Shown: positions 9,529 to 16,783 of the stretch, piece after piece | Layout: the number at the start of each line of letters is the position of its first letter | How positions within the stretch are numbered: position 1 is the first letter of the stretch | The notes under the pieces: generated by a model | What the model saw: only the letters and a program-made list of their open reading frames with translations | The model's database searches: none | What the model was told of the DNA's origin: nothing | Made by a program: the position numbers and the translations under genes | NCBI GenBank assembly: GCA_002373775.1 | Contig: DFJW01000015.1 | Coordinates: 1-28,284, forward strand | Direction of reading: 5' to 3' | Length of the DNA stretch: 28,284 nucleotides | DNA from: Ruminococcus flavefaciens | Lineage (GTDB): Bacteria; Bacillota; Clostridia; Oscillospirales; Ruminococcaceae

Positions 9529-11355
9529 ATGGCTATAATGATACCTTCTGAGGGGGGATATTTTGATAAGGCGAGCAAGGAACAAGAAATGTTCGATGCC
9601 CTTTCAAAGCTTCCGAACGATTATTATGTATTTCATTCATACAGGATCGTCAATATAATCCCGGATAAGGGACTAAACGAAAATGAAATAGATTTTCTTG
9701 TATTCAATCCTAATTATGGCTGCCTGTTTATAGAGTGTAAAAACAGAACGATGCGTTCAGACGGAAGACAATGGCAGTACCTTGACCGAAGCAGAGGAAC
9801 CGAAAAATGGTGCGATATGCATGATCCGTTTGATCAGGCATTCAGCGGGCAGCATAATCTGTTCAATAAGTTCAGAGAACTTTATCCGGATTTAAGGCAC
9901 ATCATTAACTCGTGTAAATTTCTGGTAGCTGTCTGGCTTCCGAAATATCGTAAAGACGAGATCACTGAAGCAAACTTCGGAGCTAATATTGCTAAAGAGA
10001 TCATTATGACAAAGGAGGCTATGTACGACCCTGCCGAAACAGAAAGACAAGTCTCTGCTTTGATGAGGAGAATGGACAAGGTCCACCTCGTTTGCAAGTT
10101 TGAAGAAGAAATAATAGAAGATGGTCCGGGATATAAACATAATCTTTCATATAGTGATGCTATGCTGTTCTTCAGAAAAGTTCTCTGTCCTACATTCAAG
10201 ACGATAGTCAATGTAAAAAAGGATTTCGAGGATACATATCTGGAATTGCTTGAAGAGCAATATGTCGTACTCAACTTTCTTGCTCATCAGAGGACGGCAG
10301 CAATAAGCGGCGGAGGCGGTACAGGAAAAACTCTCGTTGCCGTGCATCGTGCGAGTTTGCTTGACGAAAATGGTGATAGTGTACTTTTCCTTTGCTATAA
10401 CCGTAATCTATGTGATGATCTGATCCGAAAAAACGGCTCTAAGCTGAAAAATGTGGATTTTTATACACTTGATTCCCTTGGCTGTCAGAAATGCAGAACA
10501 ACTCTTGATAAACTGAGCTACTATGATCTTAAAGACGTGCTGGAAAATGAAATAATCGACGGTGTATTCAAGTATAAGCATATTATAGTTGACGAGGGAC
10601 AGGATTTCGGCAGAAGAAGGGACGATGAACCCACTATAAAGTCTGACATCCTTGAGCTCCTTTCTGATTATGGAGCCGGAAAATACGGCCGTGAAGACAC
10701 GTCCTTCTTTATATTCTATGACAAGAATCAGCTTGTTAACACAAGAGAACTGCCTGTTTATCTCAATAATGTCGATTCAAAGCTTACTCTTTACAAGAAC
10801 TGCCGGAACACAAAAAATATAGCTGCAACAGCATACTCTCTTCTCTCTTCAGCTCCTATAATGAATAAGAGAGCATGGAATGGCGAACCGACCAGGTTTA
10901 TCTTCTGTTCAGGCAAGGATGAATTGAAAAAAAGACTTGACAGGACGATTGAAGAACTATCTAAGGATGTCTGCTCTGATCGTGTTATCATATCGTGCAG
11001 TGATTCTCTTGATTACAGTGCTCTCAGAGAGAATATGATCACTGAAGCAGACGGCAGAACACATTATTATAAATCGAGCAATCGAAGAACTCCGCTGTAT
11101 ACCTGCCCGACATTCAAAGGCTTGGAAGCGGAAGATGTTATCGTTATTGATGTCAATAATAATTCTTTTTCCGATGACAATTTCAATTTTTATGTAGCAG
11201 CATCACGCGCCAAAAAAAGATTATTTATTTTTATTGATAAAGATACTGTAGATATTGAGAATGCTCTGAGCAAAAGATTCCCGACGGCGTATGACATAAA
11301 GGATATTGAAAAGAAACTCGCTCTTGCAATGCACGGAGTTAAAAATGGTCCATGA
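9529..11355 (+). CDS. NERD nuclease-domain / UvrD-like SF1 helicase
   Basis: This 608-aa protein starts 2 bases after the helicase stop, with GGAGG at 9511-9515 as a somewhat distant ribosome site, so it is the third operon gene. The N-terminal NERD domain (about 15-150) keeps a PD-(D/E)xK-type set: E53/D55 in NENEID and E69-C-K71 in FIECKNR. An SF1 motor follows with Walker A GGGGTGKT at 261-268 (K267), Walker B VDEGQDF at 354-360, YDKNQL, the CRNT motif, KGLEAEDV and the terminal motif VAASRAKKRLFIF. NERD proteins fused to UvrD_C-type helicases occur in DNA processing and in defence loci. In this operon it probably supplies nuclease and unwinding activity alongside the DUF1998 helicase. All key residues seem present and the gene looks intact. 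Confidence 0.9.
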   Translation: MAIMIPSEGGYFDKASKEQEMFDALSKLPNDYYVFHSYRIVNIIPDKGLNENEIDFLVFNPNYGCLFIECKNRTMRSDGRQWQYLDRSRGTEKWCDMHDPFDQAFSGQHNLFNKFRELYPDLRHIINSCKFLVAVWLPKYRKDEITEANFGANIAKEIIMTKEAMYDPAETERQVSALMRRMDKVHLVCKFEEEIIEDGPGYKHNLSYSDAMLFFRKVLCPTFKTIVNVKKDFEDTYLELLEEQYVVLNFLAHQRTAAISGGGGTGKTLVAVHRASLLDENGDSVLFLCYNRNLCDDLIRKNGSKLKNVDFYTLDSLGCQKCRTTLDKLSYYDLKDVLENEIIDGVFKYKHIIVDEGQDFGRRRDDEPTIKSDILELLSDYGAGKYGREDTSFFIFYDKNQLVNTRELPVYLNNVDSKLTLYKNCRNTKNIAATAYSLLSSAPIMNKRAWNGEPTRFIFCSGKDELKKRLDRTIEELSKDVCSDRVIISCSDSLDYSALRENMITEADGRTHYYKSSNRRTPLYTCPTFKGLEAEDVIVIDVNNNSFSDDNFNFYVAASRAKKRLFIFIDKDTVDIENALSKRFPTAYDIKDIEKKLALAMHGVKNGP

Positions 11356-11462
11356 TAATTATTTTGTCCTCTATAATCATCGTCAGGATGAATAAAACCG
11401 ATGGGCTCATACCTCTGTGAATGGGTTAACTTCATAGTTCCATGTTTTTTCATTCATAACAA

Positions 11463-11510
11463 AAACCTCTGAAGTAGTGTCTCTTCTATTGTACACTACT
11501 TCAGAGGTTT
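11463..11510 (-). terminator. 18-bp perfect hairpin between convergent operons
   Basis: The arms 11463-11480 and 11493-11510 are perfect reverse complements around a 12-base loop. Read on the minus strand the stem runs into TTTTTGTT, which fits an intrinsic terminator 34 bases after the LRR-gene stop. On the plus strand only a short TTT follows, so termination of the helicase operon there would be weaker. The same hairpin also covers an AGAGG just before a minus-strand ATG at 11457 (see findings). Confidence 0.75.
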
Positions 11511-11543
11511 ATTCATATTAAAAACAGGTTCCAATATACACTA

Positions 11544-11903
11544 TCAATTCTTTTCCTTACTCAGCAGATTGACGATTTTTCTCTGTTTAGCTTCCTTAGC
11601 AATCTGTAGCAGTTTGTCGATATTCTTTTTGGTGACGAGGGTGCCATTCTGGATAATGAGTTTGATCGTATCTATATCCCATGTTTCGATAATACAGGTT
11701 ATGAATCTCACAAAATTCTTTTTTATGTATGCATACACCCCGTCCTTGTCGTATCCGATACGGAACAACTGGGCAAGCAGAGTATACTTTACCTCGGAGT
11801 TCATTTTAGTAGAATAATCTTTTGTGGCGATCATATCACACATTTGACCTAAATCGACTGTGCCCTGATATTCAGGGATAGCTATCCGCCCCCCCGTCAA
11901 CAA
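11544..11903 (-). CDS. C-terminal helical domain of the LRR protein, shifted frame
   Basis: This 119-codon frame starts within the end of the LRR block (TTG at 11903, no ribosome site) and is probably not a separate gene. Removing one G from the run at 11889-11895 joins the LRR frame to it as LIVDGGRIAIPEYQGTVDLG. The tail is predicted helical, with ankyrin-like stretches (IDTIKLIIQNG, NIDKLLQIAKEAK) and a basic end. I do not recognise the domain. It is followed after 34 bases by the 18-bp terminator hairpin, which supports 11544 as the true end of the operon. Confidence 0.6.
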   Translation of the reverse strand: MLTGGRIAIPEYQGTVDLGQMCDMIATKDYSTKMNSEVKYTLLAQLFRIGYDKDGVYAYIKKNFVRFITCIIETWDIDTIKLIIQNGTLVTKKNIDKLLQIAKEAKQRKIVNLLSKEKN

Positions 11904-13203
11904 TAAGTGTTGAGAGAGGGGTACCGAACCAGAAAGCTGCCCAATCGAAAAACTCTATGCTGCCCGGAATGTCAATCTCAGTCAGGTTTTTACATCCTGC
12001 GAATGCTTTATAGTGTACTTTCTTAATGCTTTTAGGCAGAACAACAGAAGTCAGGCTGTCGCAACCAAGAAATGCGCACTCACCGATTTCCTCGATGCTG
12101 TTCCCCCACAAAAGGTCGGTCAAGCTTTCACAAGCAAAAAAAGTTTGATCTTCAATCTTAGTAACATGATCTGGTATAACCGCCTTTGTCATTTTGAGGC
12201 ACTGATAAAAAGCATTACGACCAATGCTTGTCACACTGTCTGGAATTGTTATTGCACTCAGATTGAAGCAGTTTTCAAACGCGCGTTCCCCAATTATCTC
12301 CACACCATCCTGTACTACAACTTCCTCCAGATTCGTGCACTTAAAGAAAGCTTTTTCGCCTATTTCTTTTACATCTTTTCCGAGCGTTACTCTGGTAATA
12401 TCTTCATTCCCCTCAAAAAAGCTTTTAGGAATCAACTTGATTCCATTTGGTATTGTAACTTCGCCTGTGCAGGTCTTGCCATCGAGCATGAATCCATTCT
12501 CAGTATCAGGTGAATCGTTTTTCTTGCTTCTTTCCGCAAGCCACTTTGAACCAGTGAAAGCATCTGCTCCGATGCTGTCTACGCCCTCAGGAATTGTAAT
12601 ATCTGCAAGACTTGTGCAGTTATAAAATGCCATTTCGCCAATGCTTTTTACAGCTTCCGGAATAGTAAGCTCTCTAAGGCTGCTGCACCAACAAAACGCC
12701 TTTGCTTCGATTTTTTTTACAGTAACCGGAATAGCGATTTTTTCAAGGCTGCTGCAGCCGCAGAACATAGACTCCGGAATGCTTTTTTGATGTTTGGGAA
12801 GCGTTACTTCAGTAAGATCAGTGCAGTTCTCAAAAGTCCCTCCGATTAACCATTCTACGCCATCCGGGATATTGGCTCTGGTTACAGAACTGCACCCGCT
12901 GAAAGCACAATATCCGATTATTTTTACTCTGTCAGGAATTATTAGATCCGTTAGTTTATCACAACCTGCGAAAGCAAATTCGCCTATGCTGGTGACATCT
13001 TCCGGTATTGTTATAGTGCTTAACGATTCACAGTCATACAAAAAGAAATCAGGAATCGCCTTCAATCCCTTTGGGATTGTAATTGCTTTTAACTTTTTGC
13101 AAAGTGCAAATGCATTATTACCTATTATTGTCACGCTTTCTGGAATGATAACACTTGTTAGTTTGGTGCAGTCATTGAATGCGGCGTTTTCAATGCATAC
13201 CAC
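11872..13203 (-). CDS. LRR_5 (BspA-like) repeat block, middle frame of the broken gene
   Basis: This 443-codon open frame is almost entirely BspA-type repeats of about 23 residues with the pattern AFxxCxxLxxIxIPxxVxxIGxxAF, at least fifteen copies, plus one interruption (GSKWLAERSKKNDSPDTENG) near the middle where the register breaks. The GTG at 13203 is simply the first possible start in this frame: it has no ribosome site and the repeat pattern continues upstream of it. The frame stops at 11872 just after the G7 tract. Repeats of this class occur in surface and secreted proteins that bind other proteins, but no signal peptide or anchor is seen, and the other genes of this operon also lack one, so an intracellular binding role is more likely here. 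Confidence 0.8.
   Translation of the reverse strand: MVCIENAAFNDCTKLTSVIIPESVTIIGNNAFALCKKLKAITIPKGLKAIPDFFLYDCESLSTITIPEDVTSIGEFAFAGCDKLTDLIIPDRVKIIGYCAFSGCSSVTRANIPDGVEWLIGGTFENCTDLTEVTLPKHQKSIPESMFCGCSSLEKIAIPVTVKKIEAKAFCWCSSLRELTIPEAVKSIGEMAFYNCTSLADITIPEGVDSIGADAFTGSKWLAERSKKNDSPDTENGFMLDGKTCTGEVTIPNGIKLIPKSFFEGNEDITRVTLGKDVKEIGEKAFFKCTNLEEVVVQDGVEIIGERAFENCFNLSAITIPDSVTSIGRNAFYQCLKMTKAVIPDHVTKIEDQTFFACESLTDLLWGNSIEEIGECAFLGCDSLTSVVLPKSIKKVHYKAFAGCKNLTEIDIPGSIEFFDWAAFWFGTPLSTLIVDGGADSYP
11889..11895 (-). repeat. G7 homopolymer at the LRR frameshift
   Basis: Seven C on the plus strand (seven G in the mRNA) lie exactly where the LRR reading frame and its C-terminal domain fall out of register by one base. 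Six G would restore a continuous protein. Confidence 0.85.
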
Positions 13204-13490
13204 TCCATCAGGAATTACAACGCTTGTGATATTCTTACAGTGTTCAAACGCTCCGAATTGAATACATTTCCGCCATCGGGACTTATAACTTTTTTTACGC
13301 CCTTTTCCTCTGTGTACTCTACAAGCACATCTCCGTTAATTCTGAATCCCATTTCAATATTCCTTTCTGCCCAATAACGTAATTATCACAAGACAATGCT
13401 TCGCAAAGAGCAGCTGCACGATTTTCGACAATATTAAATATGCATTAGATCAATGCTCCATCTTTGACGTCCGGTCTTATCCAGACTTGC

Positions 13491-15209
13491 TCACTCGATC
13501 AGTTCAATTCCCATTTTTTCAGCAAACACCTCAAAAAGAATGCACTTGACACTTTTTCGTATATATGGATTATGGATAACATCTTTCACCTTAGAAAAGA
13601 TGTATGGATCTTTATCCAGTCCATAAACAATAACATAGTCAGTGGACGTATTCAGCTTTGAGTCTATCATACCGCCATTACTCAGAATAAGTTCAGTTAC
13701 ATAATTGTTTAGTTCATTCCCCATTCTTCCGGCAATTGTAAACTTCTTTCCTTTGATTTTGGAGAGGGAAATACTCGTTGTCAAGCAGAGAAGTGCTCTC
13801 TTATGATATTCTTTCAGTTTACCTATCCACCACGGACTGCTTTTTTTGTATTTGAATTTTGCTGGAGCGTTCTCCACAGGTATGTCATCTTTAGAGGAGC
13901 TGGCTGTTTCCGCCTTGTTCGTGATCTGCTCTAACTCCCTGCAAACAGCTGCATAATTCTGCTGATCTTCTTCAAGAAGAGGGATATCAAGCTGCTTCGC
14001 CAGTTCTTCAAACAGTATCACACGAATCGTTTTTCCATTGGTTTTGGTATTAATTGCGGCATCACGGAAGGGTTTGGTCATGCTTTTGCATCCGTATGCA
14101 ATGATTATATCAGTTTTCGGATTCATAGCGGCAAATAGTTCTCCGCCCATTCTTTCAATTATGCGGTGAGTCATGATAAGATAGTCTTCGCAATAGCTAC
14201 CGACCGGAGTAAACACAGTTCCCTCAAATTCCGGCACACTGTTTATGAAGGAGAACTTCTGCATCAATGTATACAACGCTTCCGGAGAATGAGCTACACA
14301 TTTTTCGCCTTTCCCTGAATTCAAAACTGGTATAAATCTATCTTCACTCTCATCGCTGAATTCCCACATATAACGCTTCAGCTTTGTAAAATTCTCCTTG
14401 TCTGCCTGATCTAATCTGATATGCAGCGATTCTGCTATATCCTCAAAGAGAACCACTTTGACGCTATGCCCCTGTTCCTTTTGTGCGATCGCTTCCGTCA
14501 TTTTCTCTGTCATACAGGTACAGCCGTAGACGATCAGATAATCTGTGTCACATGAAACATTTTTACTGACCGTCCCCCCCATAACCGGGATCATATTGTG
14601 GAGTGCATCGTGGTAATAGTCGCCAAATTCGCCAGTAAGTACAAATGTCTTTTCTTTGAATGGTGAGACAGTCCGCTCCAACGGAAGATACTGCAACAGT
14701 TCTCGCAGGTTTTTGATCGAATGCGCCTTCACTTTTGTGTTCCGGGAAGACTGTTTCAGGTAGTTTTCTGCACTACAAACATATAGATTCCCAGGAGAAT
14801 GGCCGATAAAGTTTGGTTCGCCAATGCAGATCAATTTATAAAGATTTCTGCTGCCTGTAAATGCATCGCTTCTGATGCCCTGACACGCCGTAGTGAGTAT
14901 AAGCTCAGTTATCTGTTCACAGCTGATCTCCTTGATAATATATTTCGTCTCAGCACCAAGTCTATCAAGTGCAGATTCTATGTCTGCCTGTTCCCAAAGG
15001 CAATGATACTCGTCACTCTCCGGTGATCTGACATCACGAATCGTTACCTCGCCATTCTCATATTCAATGCAGTTTGGTACGCTGTTATCGGATCGGGTGC
15101 AAAATGGTTTAGCATAATATGAAATCAAATTTGTTCCTTCATATTCAGTGTGTTCCTCACCGATCATCAGGAATCCGCTCATTTTTCCTCTGAAAGCATT
15201 TTTTTCCAT
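13491..15209 (-). CDS. Protein with three BRCT domains
   Basis: The start at 15209 has GGGAGG 8 bases upstream. In the 572-aa product I see three BRCT-like domains: about 184-264 (GG at 211-212, then TDYLIVYG), 328-408 (GG at 355-356, TDIIIAYG) and 484-570 (GG at 512-513, TDYVIVYG). Each opens with a KxFxxxG strand and ends with a VxxILFExxA helix. The tryptophan common in the last BRCT helix is replaced. Residues 1-180 are not BRCT and include a single LRR-like stretch (IRSDAFTGSRNLYKL). The two linkers carry similar AHSxxxLxxLxQ segments. Bacterial BRCT domains are mostly single and found in NAD-dependent ligase, so this arrangement is unusual. BRCT domains bind phosphopeptides or DNA ends; which applies here is unknown. 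It lies 14 bases after the NSSSSSF gene in the same operon. Confidence 0.85.
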   Translation of the reverse strand: MEKNAFRGKMSGFLMIGEEHTEYEGTNLISYYAKPFCTRSDNSVPNCIEYENGEVTIRDVRSPESDEYHCLWEQADIESALDRLGAETKYIIKEISCEQITELILTTACQGIRSDAFTGSRNLYKLICIGEPNFIGHSPGNLYVCSAENYLKQSSRNTKVKAHSIKNLRELLQYLPLERTVSPFKEKTFVLTGEFGDYYHDALHNMIPVMGGTVSKNVSCDTDYLIVYGCTCMTEKMTEAIAQKEQGHSVKVVLFEDIAESLHIRLDQADKENFTKLKRYMWEFSDESEDRFIPVLNSGKGEKCVAHSPEALYTLMQKFSFINSVPEFEGTVFTPVGSYCEDYLIMTHRIIERMGGELFAAMNPKTDIIIAYGCKSMTKPFRDAAINTKTNGKTIRVILFEELAKQLDIPLLEEDQQNYAAVCRELEQITNKAETASSSKDDIPVENAPAKFKYKKSSPWWIGKLKEYHKRALLCLTTSISLSKIKGKKFTIAGRMGNELNNYVTELILSNGGMIDSKLNTSTDYVIVYGLDKDPYIFSKVKDVIHNPYIRKSVKCILFEVFAEKMGIELIE

Positions 15210-15223
15210 TTTTCTTGCCTCCC

Positions 15224-15679
15224 TTAATCGGTTCCGCCCGAAACAGTTTTACTGCTTATCTTCACGTTTTCAAGCAATTCCTCCAGACGTAATGCTTCCT
15301 TTTCGGTCAAATCTGTTTTTATCCCTTCTCCAAGATGACCATCTTTTCCAATTAATTGGATATGACTAAGCCCAGCCAAATAGAAATCTTCATCTCCGTA
15401 AGAACTAAAAAACGCTGAAATGGCTAATGCAGCACTGGAAGGCAAGTGTGAAGGATCTGGGGTCCAGACTGAAAAGGTAATGTCTCTATTGTCTGTAATC
15501 TGAATCTCTTCTGTGCCGTGATAGGTATCCGGAATATAGTGCTGTTCGTATTTTTCACTGAGTTGCTTCAAAAATATCTGAAGCTGAACATATTTTTCCT
15601 TGTTGTTTCCCGGCTTAATGTGATAGGTCACAAAGCTGGAACTGCTTGAATTTGTGACAAAGTCTGTTCTGATCTTCAA
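15224..15679 (-). CDS. Small protein with N-terminal FVTNSSSSSF motif
   Basis: The 151-aa product begins MKIRTDFVTNSSSSSF, a motif I recognise at the N-terminus of many otherwise unrelated small proteins of Firmicutes and phages, with no function known to me. GGAGGTG lies a few bases before the ATG. The rest is a compact mixed alpha/beta protein with no cysteine, no membrane span and no catalytic motif I can name; the last 35 residues are a charged helix (LTEKEALRLEELLENVK). It lies 15 bases downstream of the radical SAM gene and 14 bases upstream of the BRCT gene, so all three are co-expressed. I infer it may be the substrate or partner of the radical SAM enzyme, with the serine-rich leader as recognition or modification site. 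Confidence 0.75.
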   Translation of the reverse strand: MKIRTDFVTNSSSSSFVTYHIKPGNNKEKYVQLQIFLKQLSEKYEQHYIPDTYHGTEEIQITDNRDITFSVWTPDPSHLPSSAALAISAFFSSYGDEDFYLAGLSHIQLIGKDGHLGEGIKTDLTEKEALRLEELLENVKISSKTVSGGTD

Positions 15680-15694
15680 TATAAAACACCTCCG

Positions 15695-16783
15695 TTATTC
15701 AGCATAAAGCTGTTGTTTATGTACGCTCCTGCAAAGTGCAATATCAGGCTCAAGCGGACATCCGCCCATGCAGTATTCTCTGTCTGAACAATCGGGGCAG
15801 GAATATCTCAGACTTTTGCGAAATGCCTCAAATTGTGGGCTGTCCCATGCCTCCTGTATCGTTTTTCCTCGCAGTGATACGCCATATTTTTCATCACGGT
15901 CAAAGCTGCACGGTGACATGACCATTTCGCTCGAAATATAGCAGGAATAGCGTCCGCCCTCGCAGGTGTCGAGCGTGATTTTTGCGATATTCGGACAATC
16001 ATTGACGATCATGGGGACGCTGCACGAATCAAAACCGATCTTGAAAGGCTGTTTGCTTGAATTTACAAGTTCACAAAAATCCTTCAGCAGCGGTCCATCT
16101 AATGTCAGCATATTCTCACGTTCGCCCTGTCCGACAGGCTTGTGCATAAGAAATATGACTGCATTGATGCCGTCAATAAATCCTTTTCCGGATAGACGTT
16201 CGACTGCCTCAGCAATCGTATTTTTTGACAGCACATAGTGGATATTCGTCCTACAGCCTGCATCTATAAAGCGGCGAATCGCAGATTCAGTGTACTCGCT
16301 TCTGTACCAGCTCACAGCAACTGCGCCGCAGTATTCCTTTGTGAGCTGCACCTGTTTGTCAGTCATGCCAAAGCCCGACGTTGTATAATTCGGAACAAGA
16401 TCATACTCCCGGCTTATCTGCAAAATGCGTTCAAAATCCTTGTGCTGATTTGGATCACCACGTCCGCCGAGTGCGACCTGATTTGTGATATGTCTGCATT
16501 GTTTTGCGATGCTTTCAAAATCTTCAACAGTCATATCCGGCTTCTTCACTGAATAACCGCTCTGGTAGCACTGTACCCCTGCCGCCCTGCACAGACCGCT
16601 CTCGCCGTGAATGCAGTGCCCCATAATACCAACGTCTATCAGATGCGGAAATGAAGCCATAAACGGGTCAACACCGGTATCCCTGCCATTTTCATCAAGA
16701 ATACCGGTACGCATATAGAAGCCAGTCTCTGTATCAAAGAAATACTTGTAGCTGCATTTCTTGTCATATACGGAATATTTCAT
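15695..16783 (-). CDS. Radical SAM / SPASM-domain enzyme with atypical CX7CX6C cluster motif
   Basis: The ATG at 16783 overlaps the previous stop in ATGA, with GGGAGA 7 bases upstream, so translation is coupled. The 362-aa protein has a radical SAM-like layout but the N-terminal cysteines are C57, C65 and C72 (CIHGESGLCRAAGVQCYQ), not the usual CX3CX2C. The barrel contains GGRGDPNQH and later VAVSWYRSEYTE and TNIHYVL. The C-terminal SPASM-like region has C274, C281, C292, C329, C332, C338, C342 and C351, enough for auxiliary iron-sulfur clusters. SPASM enzymes commonly modify peptides or proteins. The adjacent 151-aa NSSSSSF protein is the obvious candidate target. Family membership is well supported; the reaction is unknown. 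Confidence 0.88.
   Translation of the reverse strand: MKYSVYDKKCSYKYFFDTETGFYMRTGILDENGRDTGVDPFMASFPHLIDVGIMGHCIHGESGLCRAAGVQCYQSGYSVKKPDMTVEDFESIAKQCRHITNQVALGGRGDPNQHKDFERILQISREYDLVPNYTTSGFGMTDKQVQLTKEYCGAVAVSWYRSEYTESAIRRFIDAGCRTNIHYVLSKNTIAEAVERLSGKGFIDGINAVIFLMHKPVGQGERENMLTLDGPLLKDFCELVNSSKQPFKIGFDSCSVPMIVNDCPNIAKITLDTCEGGRYSCYISSEMVMSPCSFDRDEKYGVSLRGKTIQEAWDSPQFEAFRKSLRYSCPDCSDREYCMGGCPLEPDIALCRSVHKQQLYAE

Larger units (their letters stand above)
11544..13352 (-). pseudogene. BspA-like leucine-rich-repeat protein gene broken by two offsetting frameshifts
   Basis: The original gene appears to start at ATG 13352 with AAGGA at 13361-13365 (8-base spacing) and to end at TGA 11544, a span of 603 codons. 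The N-terminal fragment (MGFRINGDVLVEYTEEKGV...) reads 45 residues, to a stop at 13215. The LRR block continues in another frame, readable from about 13262 (FGAFEHCKNITS) to 11872. The C-terminal 110 residues are again in the first frame. The breaks therefore amount to one base lost near 13260 and one gained in the G7 run at 11889-11895. Possible explanations are true decay, a phase-variable G tract, or assembly errors. As last gene of the minus operon, its loss would not affect upstream genes. Confidence 0.7.

Noticed and set aside
11190..11453. 87-codon minus-strand frame MKKHGTMKLTHSQRYEP
   Set aside because: Beyond the first 30 codons it runs antisense through the end of the NERD helicase gene. 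Only the short start, noted with the hairpin, may be an IS remnant.
12013..13261. Several plus-strand frames opposite the LRR gene
   Set aside because: They mirror the repeat periodicity of the LRR coding strand and have no start signals.
13440..13490. Hairpin GTCTGG/CCGGAC between the BRCT and LRR genes as a terminator
   Set aside because: Only six pairs including a wobble and no T-run follows, so read-through to the LRR gene is more likely.
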